From: Streptomyces sp. NBC_01451
Lineage (GTDB): Bacteria > Actinomycetota > Actinomycetes > Streptomycetales > Streptomycetaceae
Assembly: GCF_036227485.1 (NCBI RefSeq)
Contig: NZ_CP109479.1
Coordinates: forward strand, 1,302,001 to 1,366,000
Reading direction: 5' to 3'
Length of the DNA: 64,000 nucleotides
This document shows positions 43,242 through 52,115 of the stretch, piece after piece; position 1 is the stretch's first letter; each line of letters starts with the position of its first letter. The notes under the pieces were generated by a model. It was not told where the DNA came from. It saw only the letters and a list, made by a program, of their open reading frames with translations, and ran no database searches. The position numbers and the translations under genes were made by a program.

Positions 43242-44639
43242 CTATCCCATGAGTCCGCCCACTCCGTTGACCGCGATCGTCAGGCCGAGAACAGTCACCA
43301 CACCGGCGGATGCCGTCGGCAGCCACCGCGTCACCGGGCTCGGCGCCGGGCGCCGGAAGCGTTCCAGACCCTCGCGGGCTTGCACCAGAATCAGGCCCAG
43401 GCCGACCAGGACACCCGCGAGGCCGACACTGAAGGCGATGATCATGGTGAGACCGAGCACTGTGCGGCCCAGGCCAATCGCGAGCAGGAGGACGGTGAGC
43501 GCCTCGGGACAGGGGACGATTCCGCCGGAGACACCCATGGTGGCGATGGAGCGGAAGGTCGTGGGCATGACGAGCGGATGATGATGATGGTGCCCGCCGG
43601 GCCCATGGCTGTGTCCTTCCTGGTGAGCGCCCGCATGAGCGTGCGCGTGGGTGCGCTCGGCCTCGCTCTGCCGCGGCCATCTCCGTCGCAGCAGTCGTAC
43701 CCCCAGGACCAGCACCACCGCCCCGGCGGCCACCTCCAGCACCGGCACCATGACGCCCGGCACGATGAACTGCCCCGCGACCAGCACCGCCGTGCCGAGA
43801 GCGATCACGGAGGCCGTGTGCGTGACGGTGATGACGCCGCCGAGGATCACCGCCTGGCGGGCCGTGCTGTGGGCGCCCACCAGGTAGGAGGCGAGCAGGG
43901 CCTTGCCGTGGCCGGGGGTGAGGGCGTGGAAGGCACCGAGCAGCGCGCAGGTGCCGATCAGGGCCAGCAGGGCCCAGGGCGAGGAGAGCGGGGAGCTCAG
44001 GGCGCTGAGCATGGCACCTCCGCCCGACGCGACCTGCTGCTCGGAGCCCGCTGGACTCGTCTCCGACGCGGGGGAATCGGCGAGCGCAACGATGATTGTG
44101 CGTCCTTCGTCGGCGCGTTCGACGTCCGCCGGTTCCGCCGGCGCTCCGGCCGGAACCAGCACGTTCGCCTGCACGGTCGTGGCCGAACTGCCCGGCGGGT
44201 CGTACGCGTTGGTGAAGGTGACGCTGCTGCTGCCGGACGGCAGGGTGGCCGTGAGGTCGAGGGTGACGGCACCGGCGGCGGAGGCGAGCAGCGCGTAGTC
44301 CGCGTAGGTGGACCTGGCCAGCTCCAGCGGGACGGCATGTCCGTCGGCCTCCAGTCCGAGCGCCGACATCACGCGCCGGGCATGTGCGGCCCTCTCGTCG
44401 GCGTCGAGTTTCCCGTCGCCGTCGGTGTCGAGGGCTTCGGCGAAGGCGGGGGCCACCAGCACGCCCGGTGTGAGGGCGAGTTCTATGTCGAGCCGGGAAT
44501 CGTCGGGGGTGAGGTAGGCCTGCTGGACGATCTCGTCCGTGGGATGGGCCTGGGCCGGTGCGGCCGCGAGGCCTGACCCGGCGGCGGCCAGCACGAGGCC
44601 GACCGTCCACCGGGCCAGGCGGCGTTGGACAGGGCTCAA
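43242..44639 (-). CDS. NicO/RcnA-like nickel-cobalt transporter with EF-hand and His-rich loop
   Basis: 465 residues. Signal peptide (1-31) and extracytoplasmic domain (about 32-215) containing an EF-hand-like loop DTDGDGKLDADE (71-82). Then come six or so membrane helices with the NicO signature GAFHALTPGHGKALLASYLVG (235-255), a His-rich cytoplasmic loop (331-354: HAHAHAGAHQEGHSHG then HHHHH), and GGIVPCPEALTVLLLAIGLG. Predicted to move Ni, Co or another divalent metal. Start is TTG 44639, three bases after the upstream DUF3500 stop, with GGGGGA at about eight bases, so the two are coupled. Confidence 0.85.
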   Translation of the reverse strand: MSPVQRRLARWTVGLVLAAAGSGLAAAPAQAHPTDEIVQQAYLTPDDSRLDIELALTPGVLVAPAFAEALDTDGDGKLDADERAAHARRVMSALGLEADGHAVPLELARSTYADYALLASAAGAVTLDLTATLPSGSSSVTFTNAYDPPGSSATTVQANVLVPAGAPAEPADVERADEGRTIIVALADSPASETSPAGSEQQVASGGGAMLSALSSPLSSPWALLALIGTCALLGAFHALTPGHGKALLASYLVGAHSTARQAVILGGVITVTHTASVIALGTAVLVAGQFIVPGVMVPVLEVAAGAVVLVLGVRLLRRRWPRQSEAERTHAHAHAGAHQEGHSHGPGGHHHHHPLVMPTTFRSIATMGVSGGIVPCPEALTVLLLAIGLGRTVLGLTMIIAFSVGLAGVLVGLGLILVQAREGLERFRRPAPSPVTRWLPTASAGVVTVLGLTIAVNGVGGLMG

Positions 44640-44642
44640 GGA

Positions 44643-45740
44643 TCAGTCCCCCGCGCCGTAGTCGTTGCCGGTCTCACGGTAGATGGCGTGGATATGGCTG
44701 GTGCCGCCCATGTTCCGCTGGTGGGCGAACTCGATGGTGAAGTCGGGACTCTGGACGCGGTAGTAGATCGGCTGGTCGCTCGACGTGGAACCTGACCAGG
44801 CGAAGTACGTGGAGCCGAGGTTCGCCTCCGCCGACTCCAGCTTGGACGCGGCCTGTTCGTCATTGAGCGGGCTGATCCACTCGGCGACCAGGTCGAGCAG
44901 CAGCGTCCGCTGCGCGGTGGTGAAGGTGGACGCCTGGACGCCCTCGTAGGCCAGGGTCTTCCCGTCCTGACCAGCGCCCAGGATGATCTCGGTGACGGCC
45001 GTGTCCAGGACGGCGGCGGCGAGTTGGGTGCTGTCGAGGGACTGGACGACCGCGAAGGCCTTGTCGGTCTCGCCGGCCAGCGGCTCGTAGCTCACACCGT
45101 TGAGGGTGTAGGTGGCGGGCTGGACGCCGAAGAGGGTCGGGGCCAGGGTCATGGTGTCCCCGGTGAGCGTGATGTTGACGGCCAGGTGGTGGCCGCCGTA
45201 CTGGACGGTCCACCGTCCGGTCGAGGACGGGGTGCCCAGGATGCGGATCCAGTAGTGGTCGGAGCCGTAGTCGTCGCTTCCGGTGGAGGTGTGCAGGACA
45301 CCGTCGGCGGTGGTGATGCCGACGACCTGCTCGTATCCCTCGTCGCTGAGCGCCGCCTGCAGGATGGCGAGCACCGCCGCCCGCTGGGTGGAGGTGAGCG
45401 TGTCCATGCGCAGACCCGCGCGCGTGAACAGGCCGTCGGGCAGGTTGGACCACTGGGAGAGGTTGGACTGGGTGCGGGAGGCCTGGACGGTCGACTGCTG
45501 TGTGCTGCTGAGCGTGGCCAGGAACGCGTTGACCGCGGCGAGGGTCTCGGAGGCCGCCGTGGCCTCGGCGGAGTAGGCGACGGTGGTGGTGTCGGTGTCG
45601 GTGCGAGCGACGGACCCGAGTCCGGCGTCGCTCGTCGAGAGGACTGCCGCGACCAGAGCCGCGGTGGCGACGGTGAGGGCTGCACGGCGGGGGCGGCGAA
45701 AGGGGCGGGGCGAGACGGAGTTTCTCGGGAGTGGTAACAC
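44643..45740 (-). CDS. DUF3500 secreted protein (second copy)
   Basis: 365 residues with a signal segment (PRRAALTVATAALVAAVLS) and a DUF3500 domain: VNAFLATLSSTQQSTV (about 70), YGGHHLAVNITLTGD (about 185), and the C-terminal SHIHAIYRETGNDYG. These match the first copy at the same places (GGHHLAVN; HxH-x3-R-x4-DYG). The protein ends at GAGD a few residues after that motif. The GTG at 45740 is preceded by AGGAGGCCAC. It is the first gene of a leftward set DUF3500-NicO-(esterase relic)-DUF3500. An imperfect palindrome lies about 100 bases upstream. Confidence 0.8.
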   Translation of the reverse strand: MLPLPRNSVSPRPFRRPRRAALTVATAALVAAVLSTSDAGLGSVARTDTDTTTVAYSAEATAASETLAAVNAFLATLSSTQQSTVQASRTQSNLSQWSNLPDGLFTRAGLRMDTLTSTQRAAVLAILQAALSDEGYEQVVGITTADGVLHTSTGSDDYGSDHYWIRILGTPSSTGRWTVQYGGHHLAVNITLTGDTMTLAPTLFGVQPATYTLNGVSYEPLAGETDKAFAVVQSLDSTQLAAAVLDTAVTEIILGAGQDGKTLAYEGVQASTFTTAQRTLLLDLVAEWISPLNDEQAASKLESAEANLGSTYFAWSGSTSSDQPIYYRVQSPDFTIEFAHQRNMGGTSHIHAIYRETGNDYGAGD

Positions 45741-45838
45741 GTGGCCTCCTGTTCGGAAGGCGGCATGGCCTTGTGCGCGGGCACGCCGGTGGCTGTGAAC
45801 CGGTCACGTCAATTCCGGTTCAAGAGAGCATCAAATTA

Positions 45839-45856
45839 GTCAACGATTCCGTTAAC
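45839..45856. promoter_or_regulatory. Imperfect palindrome upstream of DUF3500-NicO genes
   Basis: GTCAACG (45839-45845) and CGTTAAC (45850-45856) are reverse complements with one mismatch in an unusually A/T-rich stretch. A second imperfect repeat, GTGATTC...GATTCAC, follows about 15 bases further on. Both lie upstream of the second DUF3500 gene and could bind a metal-responsive repressor, which is not encoded nearby. Confidence 0.4.
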
Positions 45857-45884
45857 AATGTGGCTGACGTGATTCATGTGAGAT

Positions 45885-46592
45885 TCACAGGCCTGCCCTG
45901 CGATGCCGGACCAGGACGGTGCGCGACTCGGTCGTGTCCCGCACTGCGTAGGCGGGTCCCTCGGTGCCCTGGCCGCTGTCCTTGACCCCGCCGTACGGCA
46001 TGGGATCGGGGTGCGTGCTGGACGTGTCGTTGATGACCACGCCACCCGTCTCCAGGCGGCGGGCGAAGGTGAGGGCGATGTCGAGGTCCTGGCAGAACAC
46101 CCCGGCCCGCAGGCCGTACCGGGTGGCGTCGGCCAGGCGTACCGCCTCGTCGAGGGAGCCGAAGGAGGCGGTCGCGAGCAGCGGGGCGAACGCCTCCTCT
46201 GAGGCGAGCCTGGCGCTTTCGGGCAGCCCGCTGAGCAGTGCCGGGGCCATCATCGAGCCTGCTCGCCGTCCTCCGGTGACCAGGCGGCTCCCGTGGCCGA
46301 CGGCGACCGCGACCAGCGTTTCGGCGTGCACGGCCGCCTCGGTGCTGATCAACGGGCCGACCTGGGTGCCGGGCGCGCGCGGATCGCCGTACGCGAGGTC
46401 ACCGACCAATGCGGCGAGTCGCTCGGTGACCTCGTCGGCGATCGTCTCGTGTACGAGGAGACGCTGGACGGAGGTGCACACCTGCCCGGCCTTGCGGTAT
46501 CCGGCGCGGACGACCAGCGGAAGGGCGTGGTCGAGGTCGGCGTCGTGCCAGAGCAGGGTCGGGGAGTTGGAGCCGAGTTCCAGGTGGGTGCG
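45885..46592 (-). pseudogene. Aldehyde dehydrogenase, C-terminal half only
   Basis: The leftward frame starts abruptly with RTHLELGSNSPTLLWHDADL (general-base Glu motif) and continues through the catalytic Cys motif KAGQVCTSVQRLLVH, SEEAFAPLLAT and GVVINDTSSTHPDPMPYGGV to a normal C-terminus. The N-terminal NAD-binding half (about 240 residues) is missing. Immediately upstream, in another frame, is the N-terminus of an MmgE/PrpD protein, so an internal deletion joined the two genes near 46593. Lacking its cofactor domain, it cannot be active. Confidence 0.8.
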
Positions 46593-46918
46593 GGCGAGGC
46601 CGCCACCGCGAAGGCCGCAGCGAGGATCGGGGCACCGGGGTGATGAAAGGCGTCGCGACAGATGTCGTCGAGCTTCCCGGCGTGAGCGGCGGTCCCGTTG
46701 AGCAGCGCCGCCGTCCGCACGTCCGCGGTCCGTCCGGAAGGAATGGGCCGCGCAGGTCCGCCGGTCGGGGCGAGCGCCTCGGTCAGGGTGCGGGCGGTCG
46801 GCGTTTCGGAGCCCGGGACGATGGCCGCGCCCCAGTCCATGACCGCGCGCACGGCGGCGTGCCGTACGTCCACCCTGAGGGGGTTCTTCCACTGGGCGAC
46901 CGCTTCGACGGCGGTCAT
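46593..46918 (-). pseudogene. MmgE/PrpD-family protein, N-terminal fragment
   Basis: About 108 residues from ATG 46918 (with GAGGAG upstream): DVRHAAVRAVMDWGAAIVPG, PSGRTADVRTAALLNGTAAH, DDICRDAFHHPGAPILAAAF. This is the N-terminal MmgE/PrpD region (2-methylcitrate dehydratase, cis-aconitate decarboxylase and relatives). Similarity ends at FAVA, where the aldehyde dehydrogenase half begins in a different frame. The normal protein is about 450 residues. The gene starts 17 bases after the TPP-enzyme stop and was part of the same operon. Confidence 0.75.
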
Positions 46919-46935
46919 GGGAGGCTCCTCTCGGC

Positions 46936-48543
46936 CTAGAACTGGGCCTCGTACTGGGCCGGATCGATGCGTGCCTCGATGAGCAGCGGCCCGCTCGGGC
47001 CCGTGAGTCCGGCCATGGCCTTCTCCAACCCGGCCGCCGATGACACGCGTACGCCGTGGCAGCCCATCGATCCCGCGAGGGCGACCAGATCGATGTCGTG
47101 GAGGCGGGTCGCCGTGCTCGGGTAGCCGAGGGCCCGCTGCTTGAGCTCGATGCGGTTGAGGCTGCCGTCGCAGAACACCACCACCGCCAGCCTCAGTTGA
47201 CGGGCGACGGCCAGCCGGAGTTCGGTGGCGGCCATCGTGAAGCCACCGTCGCCGATGAGGGCGACGACCGGGGCCTCGCCAAGTGTCATCTGGGCGGCGA
47301 TCGCCCCGGGAAGCCCGAAACCCATGGAGGACAGGCCGTTGCTCATCAGAACGCTCCGGGGCCGGCGGGCCTGCCAGCCCTGGCCCACGAGGAGCTTGTG
47401 CGAACCCACGTCACAGGTGACGACGGTTTCGGCGGGCGCGCTCGCGCGGACGACGTCGATGACGTCGGTGGGGTTGAGACGACCGGCGACCCGCCCCGCG
47501 TAGTAGGCCGTGCGCAGCCGGTCCCGGTGCGCGGCCACGTCCCGTTCGTCCCATCGGGGCTCGCCCCGCCACTCGTCGGCGAGCCAGTCGATGCTCGCCG
47601 AGACGTCGCCGACCACCTCGCAGTCGCTGGGATAGACCTGGTCGGTGTTGGGGGTGGTGTCCACGTGCAGTACCGGTACGGCCAGGGACCAGGGCCTGAT
47701 GAGCTCGACCGGGTCGAAGCCGGCGGCGACGACGAGGTCGCTGCCTGCCAGGAAGTCCCACAGGACCTGGTTGCACGCCATGTCGAGGACCCCGGCGAAG
47801 AGCGGGTGGTCCTCGGGGAACACCCCTTTGGCCATCGGTGACACCACCACGGGGGCAACGGCCCGCTCCGCCAGCCGGATCAACGCATCAGAGGCACCGC
47901 ACCGGGTCGCCCCGGCCCCGGCGAGCAGTACCGGACGCCGGGCGGCGCGCAGTACGGCCGTAGGATCCGGGCCGCCCTCCGTGCGGTGGACCCGCACTCC
48001 CCCGGCGCCGCCGCCGAGCGGCGGCGGGGTGACGGCGTTGTCGGGAGCGGGCGCGGCGAAGGTCTCGGCGGAGCCGGTGAGGTGGACGGCACCCGGTCGT
48101 TCGGCGACGGCCAGCCGCAGTGCCTTGCGCATCACCGTGTCGACGGACCTGGGCTCGATCCGGCCCGCCCATTTGGTCACGGGAGAGAAGAGCAGTTTGT
48201 GATCGACCACTTGATGGGTGACCACGTCCTCGCGCCCGGCGTCGATCTGCCCGGAGATCGCCAGCAGCGGCACGCGGTCCCAGGTGGCGGCGGCCACCCC
48301 GTTGACGATCGACGTCGACCCGGGTCCCAGTGTCGACAGGCAGACGCCGGGCAACCCGGTCACCATCGCCTGCGCCTCGGCCATGAACACCGCGGTGCCC
48401 TCTCGGCCGGCGAGGACGACTTCGACGTCCTGGGCGCGCATGGCTTCCATCAGCTCGATGATCGGATCGCCCGGGTAGGCGAAGACGAACCGGCCCCCGG
48501 CGGCTCGGACGTAATCGGCCACCACCTCAGCGGTGTTGCCCAT
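46936..48543 (-). CDS. Thiamine-diphosphate-dependent enzyme (acetolactate-synthase-like)
   Basis: 535 residues with the three-domain TPP-enzyme layout. N-terminal pyrimidine domain (GGRFVFAYPGDPIIELMEAM; catalytic Glu in AGREGTAVFMAEA), central domain (about 190-320; LLAGAGATRCG), and C-terminal diphosphate domain with VALIGDGGFTMAATELRLAV to FCDGSLNRI. It decarboxylates or ligates a 2-keto acid; the substrate is unknown. The ATG at 48543 overlaps the end of the TcuB remnant. Neighbours are an ABC transporter operon, a DUF6282 hydrolase and decayed oxidoreductases, so it probably served catabolism of an imported acid rather than branched-chain amino-acid synthesis. Confidence 0.88.
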   Translation of the reverse strand: MGNTAEVVADYVRAAGGRFVFAYPGDPIIELMEAMRAQDVEVVLAGREGTAVFMAEAQAMVTGLPGVCLSTLGPGSTSIVNGVAAATWDRVPLLAISGQIDAGREDVVTHQVVDHKLLFSPVTKWAGRIEPRSVDTVMRKALRLAVAERPGAVHLTGSAETFAAPAPDNAVTPPPLGGGAGGVRVHRTEGGPDPTAVLRAARRPVLLAGAGATRCGASDALIRLAERAVAPVVVSPMAKGVFPEDHPLFAGVLDMACNQVLWDFLAGSDLVVAAGFDPVELIRPWSLAVPVLHVDTTPNTDQVYPSDCEVVGDVSASIDWLADEWRGEPRWDERDVAAHRDRLRTAYYAGRVAGRLNPTDVIDVVRASAPAETVVTCDVGSHKLLVGQGWQARRPRSVLMSNGLSSMGFGLPGAIAAQMTLGEAPVVALIGDGGFTMAATELRLAVARQLRLAVVVFCDGSLNRIELKQRALGYPSTATRLHDIDLVALAGSMGCHGVRVSSAAGLEKAMAGLTGPSGPLLIEARIDPAQYEAQF

Positions 48544-48727
48544 GTGAGCGCTCCAGGTTGTCGTGGTGGACGGACAGCGTCCGGAAGATCCCGTGGACGA
48601 ATCCGGTGTACGGCGCGAGCCCGAACGCGACCACGACCGCGGCCACATGGAGCAGCGGCAGCGGACCGAATGCCCCTGTCTCCCGCAGCAGCAGGGTGAG
48701 CATCCCGGAGGCCGCGAGGACGAGCAG
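48527..48727 (-). pseudogene. TcuB-like membrane protein, C-terminal fragment
   Basis: In the frame ending at 48527, TPLLVLAASGMLTLLLRETG, GPLPLLHVAAVVVAFGLAPY and GFVHGIFRTLSVHHDN form two transmembrane helices and the short C-terminus typical of TcuB, the electron-transfer partner of tricarballylate dehydrogenase. The N-terminal iron-sulfur part is absent. The fragment is preceded without a gap, but out of frame, by a TcuA N-terminus, so a deletion removed the sequence between them. Confidence 0.65.
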
Positions 48728-49457
48728 CGGCGTCCACCGCGACGGCATGGAACCCCCGTTCCTCGCCCGCCTGTTGGGCTTCCGCGTCCAGCAACTCCCG
48801 GAAGAAGCCACCGTCGTTGTACGCCGGTCCCCGCACGTGGAAACCCTCGGCGGCCTCACCCCAGTACCGGCCCAGCCAGGCGAGGTCCGCCTCGAAGCCG
48901 CCGCTCGCGCAGATCACGGAGGAGGCCCGGACCCGGCGGCCGTCGTCGGTGTGGAGCGCCGTGCAGATCTCACCGTCGACCTCCAGGTGCGTGACCTTCG
49001 TGTCGTACGCGATCGCCACCCCGGCCCGTTCGGCCGTGCGGTAGTAGGAGTTGAGCAGGGCCCTGCCGCCGCCGAGGAAGAAGCGGTTGGCGCGGGCCAG
49101 GTTGAGGGTGCCGGTGAGGGCGGGCTGCCAGCGTGCGCCGTGGGCGCTCATCCAGGCCGGCGCGTCGGCAGATTGACGGATCGTCAGTTCCGCGAGGCGT
49201 TCGTCGCTCGGGACTTCGCCGACTCCGCACAGGTCGGCCCGGAGCTCGGCGAAGGGGTAGGGGCCGGTGGTGTACTCGTCGCCGGTGTCGTGGGCGCACC
49301 GGATGTTGCGGGTGTGCCGGCTGTTGCCACCGCGGAAGTGCACGGGCGCTCGCTCCTGCACCAGCACGCGCGCTCCGGCATCGGCGGCGGTCAGCGCGGC
49401 GACGATCGCCGCGTTGCCGCCACCGCCGACCGCGATGTCGGCGTCGCCCGCGCTCAC
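48728..49457 (-). pseudogene. TcuA-like FAD-dependent tricarballylate dehydrogenase, N-terminal fragment
   Basis: About 242 residues from GTG 49457, whose codon overlaps the stop of the substrate-binding-protein gene. The FAD-binding loop AVGGGGNAAIVAALTAADAG, the TcuA-specific FRGGNSRHTRNIRCAHD and SSVICASGGFEADLAWLG are present. After GFHAVAVDA the frame turns into unrelated Arg/Pro-rich sequence, while a neighbouring frame continues as TcuB. The C-terminal half of the flavoprotein fold is lost, so activity is not expected. Confidence 0.75.
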
Positions 49458-50476
49458 GTCTCGCGCAGGTTCGACGGCACGAGCGCGTCGTAGTCGGGAT
49501 CCTTCGTGATGAGGCCGGATGCCTTGTGGAAGGCGACCGCGGCGTCGAAGGAGGTGCGCGGGAAGCCGTTCGTCGTCCGGATCTCCTCCTTCAGCAGCGG
49601 GAGCAGCGCCTCCAGCGCGGAGTCGGGCATGCCGCTGCGGTATCCGGCCAGCAGCTTCTTGATCTCCGCGGAGTCGCCTCCGTGGATGTCCTTCCGCGCC
49701 CGGACCAGGGCTCGTTGGAAGGCGGCTATCTCCTCGGCCTTCTTCTTCATGACGCTTGCGGTGGTGAACATGACTCCGTGGGACACGTGCTGCAGACCGG
49801 GGACGTCACCGCGGCACGGGGAGATGTACGTGATGCCGATGCCGTCCCCCTCCGCCTGCTGGGCCAGCGGCTGGGCGAACGACAGGGCGTCGACCTGGCC
49901 GCCCTTCAGGGCGCCGATCGCCGCGGTGGGCTCGCTGCCGAGGTTGACCAGTTCGGCGTCCTTCTTCGGGTCGAGGCCGACCTTCTTGAAGAGGTGGATG
50001 ACCAGTGCCTCGGTTCCGCTGCCCGGCCCGGTGATGCCGATCTTCCTGCCCTTCAGGGACTCGATCCGCTCGTCCAGCGAGGCGTCGACCGCCGCTCCCC
50101 CGAACTTCGTGCCGGTGATGATGTCGATGTAGTAGGTGTCCACCATGTCCGCGACGAGGCTGAGGTTGTCGCCGGTCTGCGACAGTTTGAGGACGTCCGT
50201 CATCACCCCGCCGCCGAGTTCGATGCTGCCGGACTTCAGCGCGGCGGCCACCTTGGAGCCGTTGCCGAGCACCGCGGGCTCGTCGAAGGTGACGCCCTCC
50301 TTCTCGAAGTAGCCCTTCTCGGTCGCGACGAACATCGGGAAGAACGCGATCGACGTGCTCACCTGCCCGATGGAGAGCCTGCCGGTCTTGGTGGCGCCGG
50401 CGTCGGTGCAGCCCGCGCCGGTCAGCGTGACCACGCCGGTGGCGAGTACGCCCTTGACGAGTTGACGACGGTTCAT
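49454..50476 (-). CDS. ABC transporter substrate-binding lipoprotein (SsuA/ThiY-like)
   Basis: 340 residues. N-terminus MNRRQLVKGVLATGVVTL with lipobox GAGC (Cys23). The NMT1/SsuA-like fold is visible in VSTSIAFFPMFVATEKGYFE, LKSGSIELGGGVMTDVLKL, LKGRKIGITGPGSGTEALV and LGSEPTAAIGALKGGQVDAL. It binds a small organic ligand, of the sulfonate, nitrate or pyrimidine type by family; the real ligand is unknown. The ATG at 50476 overlaps the permease stop (ATGA). The downstream tcuA-like fragment overlaps its own stop, showing that the decayed genes belonged to this operon. Confidence 0.9.
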   Translation of the reverse strand: MNRRQLVKGVLATGVVTLTGAGCTDAGATKTGRLSIGQVSTSIAFFPMFVATEKGYFEKEGVTFDEPAVLGNGSKVAAALKSGSIELGGGVMTDVLKLSQTGDNLSLVADMVDTYYIDIITGTKFGGAAVDASLDERIESLKGRKIGITGPGSGTEALVIHLFKKVGLDPKKDAELVNLGSEPTAAIGALKGGQVDALSFAQPLAQQAEGDGIGITYISPCRGDVPGLQHVSHGVMFTTASVMKKKAEEIAAFQRALVRARKDIHGGDSAEIKKLLAGYRSGMPDSALEALLPLLKEEIRTTNGFPRTSFDAAVAFHKASGLITKDPDYDALVPSNLRET

Positions 50477-51357
50477 GCGCGGCCCTCCAGAGGCTTCCAG
50501 CGGTTGGCCCTTCGATCGAGCACGCCGACGACCAGGTTCAGGACCGTGGCGATCGTTCCCAGCACGGCGAGCGTCGCGAAGACGCCGGCCGTGTCGTAGT
50601 TGGCGGCCGCGTCGCTGATCAGATAACCCAAGCCCCGGTTGGACGCGACCAGTTCGCCGATCACCGCGCCGATCAGGGAGTAGGGGACGGCGACCTTGAG
50701 GCCGGTGAGCAGACCGGTCATCGAACCGGGAAGGACGACCTTCCACACCACGTCACGGCGGCGTCCGCCCATCAGCCGGACCGCGTCGATCAGCCCACGG
50801 TCGACCTCCCGCACACCGACGGCGGTGTTGAGGAAGACCAGGAAGAACACCGTGACGGCGGCGAGCACCACCTTCATCTGCAGGCCTATGCCGAACCAGA
50901 CGATGAACAGCGGCGCGAGAGCGACCTTCGGCAGCGAGTACAGCGCCACGATGAACGGGTCGACCACGCGATAGAAGGTCGGCAGGGAGGCCAGGACGAA
51001 CCCGGCGAGCGCACCGGACCCGGCGCCGAAGGCGAACCCGAGCATGACCTCCTGGAGGGTGACCCAGGTGTTGGACCAGAGCAGACCGTCCCGGTGCCAT
51101 TCGGCCAGCCGGCGCATGACGTCGAGCGGCCGACTGGTGAAGGTGACGTCGAACAGACGGCCCGCGCACAACTGCCAGGCGGCCAGCAGGACCACGACGA
51201 AGACCAGCCGGCCACCCCAGATGATCACCGCGCCGCCGTGCTTGTCCCACCAGCCCCGGTTCAGGGGCACGGTCACCGACTCACCGACGCTCTTCTCCGT
51301 GCTCTCCCGCGTACTCATGGCCGTGTCCGTCGTCTTCTTCTCGTCGACCGTGCTCAT
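50473..51357 (-). CDS. ABC transporter permease (SsuC/TauC-like)
   Basis: 294 residues: a hydrophilic N-terminal tail of about 45 residues rich in Thr/Ser/Glu, then about six transmembrane helices with the permease loop DAVRLMGGRRRDVVWKVVLPGS. AVPYSLIGAVIGELVASNRGLGYLI is characteristic of SsuC-type subunits. The ATG at 51357 overlaps the ATPase stop. It works with the ATPase at 51354-52115 and the lipoprotein at 49454-50476. Confidence 0.92.
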   Translation of the reverse strand: MSTVDEKKTTDTAMSTRESTEKSVGESVTVPLNRGWWDKHGGAVIIWGGRLVFVVVLLAAWQLCAGRLFDVTFTSRPLDVMRRLAEWHRDGLLWSNTWVTLQEVMLGFAFGAGSGALAGFVLASLPTFYRVVDPFIVALYSLPKVALAPLFIVWFGIGLQMKVVLAAVTVFFLVFLNTAVGVREVDRGLIDAVRLMGGRRRDVVWKVVLPGSMTGLLTGLKVAVPYSLIGAVIGELVASNRGLGYLISDAAANYDTAGVFATLAVLGTIATVLNLVVGVLDRRANRWKPLEGRA

Positions 51358-52115
51358 TGCGCCTCCCGCAGCGCCGCTGACATCTCCTTGTGCAGGGCGA
51401 CGAAGTGCGGGTCCACCCGCAGCTCGTCGGCGTCGCGCGGCCTGGGCAGGTCGATCTCCTTGTCCAGGACCACGCGGCCGATCCGGCCGAGCACCACGAC
51501 CCGGTCGCCCAGCAGCAGCGCCTCCTCGATGTCGTGCGTCACGAACACCACGGTCTGCCCGCTGTCCTGCCACAGCCGCAGCAGCTCGGCCTGCAGCACG
51601 GAGCGCAGCTGCGCGTCGAGAGCGCCGAAGGGTTCGTCGAGGAGCAGCACCTCCGGACCGCCGGCGAGCATCCGGGCCAGGCTCGCCCGGCGCCGCATAC
51701 CGCCGGACAGCTCGCGGGGGTAGTGACGCTCGAAGCCGCTGAGGCCGACCCGCTCGATGAGATCCATCGCGCGTTTGCGGCGCTCCTGCGCGTCGACCCC
51801 CTTGATCTCCATGGGCATCTCGACGTTGCGGACGACATCGCGCCAGGGCATCAGGGTGTCGGACTGGGTCATGTAGCCGACCTCGGTGCGCGGGCCCGAC
51901 ACGGGCTTGCCCCGGTAGGTCACGTCACCCGACGTGGGCTGCATGAGCCCGGACATCATGTTCAGCATGGTCGACTTGCCGCAGCCGCTGCGGCCCAGGA
52001 CCGTGACGAAACAGCCCTCCTCGATCCCGAGACTCAGGTCCCGCAGCGCCATGATCCCCAGATCGCCCTTGGCGAACTGCTTGGTCAGCCCCCGGACTTG
52101 CACAACACTGCTCAT
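51354..52115 (-). CDS. ABC transporter ATP-binding protein (SsuB/TauB-like)
   Basis: 253 residues with Walker A GRSGCGKST (about 39-47), Q-loop VGYMTQSDTLMPW, signature LSGGMRRRASLARML, Walker B LLLDEPFGALD and switch His in VTHDIEEALLLGD. The signature GGMRRR instead of GGMRQR is a minor variation. The ATG at 52115 overlaps the hydrolase stop (ATGA), so hydrolase, ATPase, permease and binding protein form one coupled leftward operon. Confidence 0.94.
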   Translation of the reverse strand: MSSVVQVRGLTKQFAKGDLGIMALRDLSLGIEEGCFVTVLGRSGCGKSTMLNMMSGLMQPTSGDVTYRGKPVSGPRTEVGYMTQSDTLMPWRDVVRNVEMPMEIKGVDAQERRKRAMDLIERVGLSGFERHYPRELSGGMRRRASLARMLAGGPEVLLLDEPFGALDAQLRSVLQAELLRLWQDSGQTVVFVTHDIEEALLLGDRVVVLGRIGRVVLDKEIDLPRPRDADELRVDPHFVALHKEMSAALREAQ

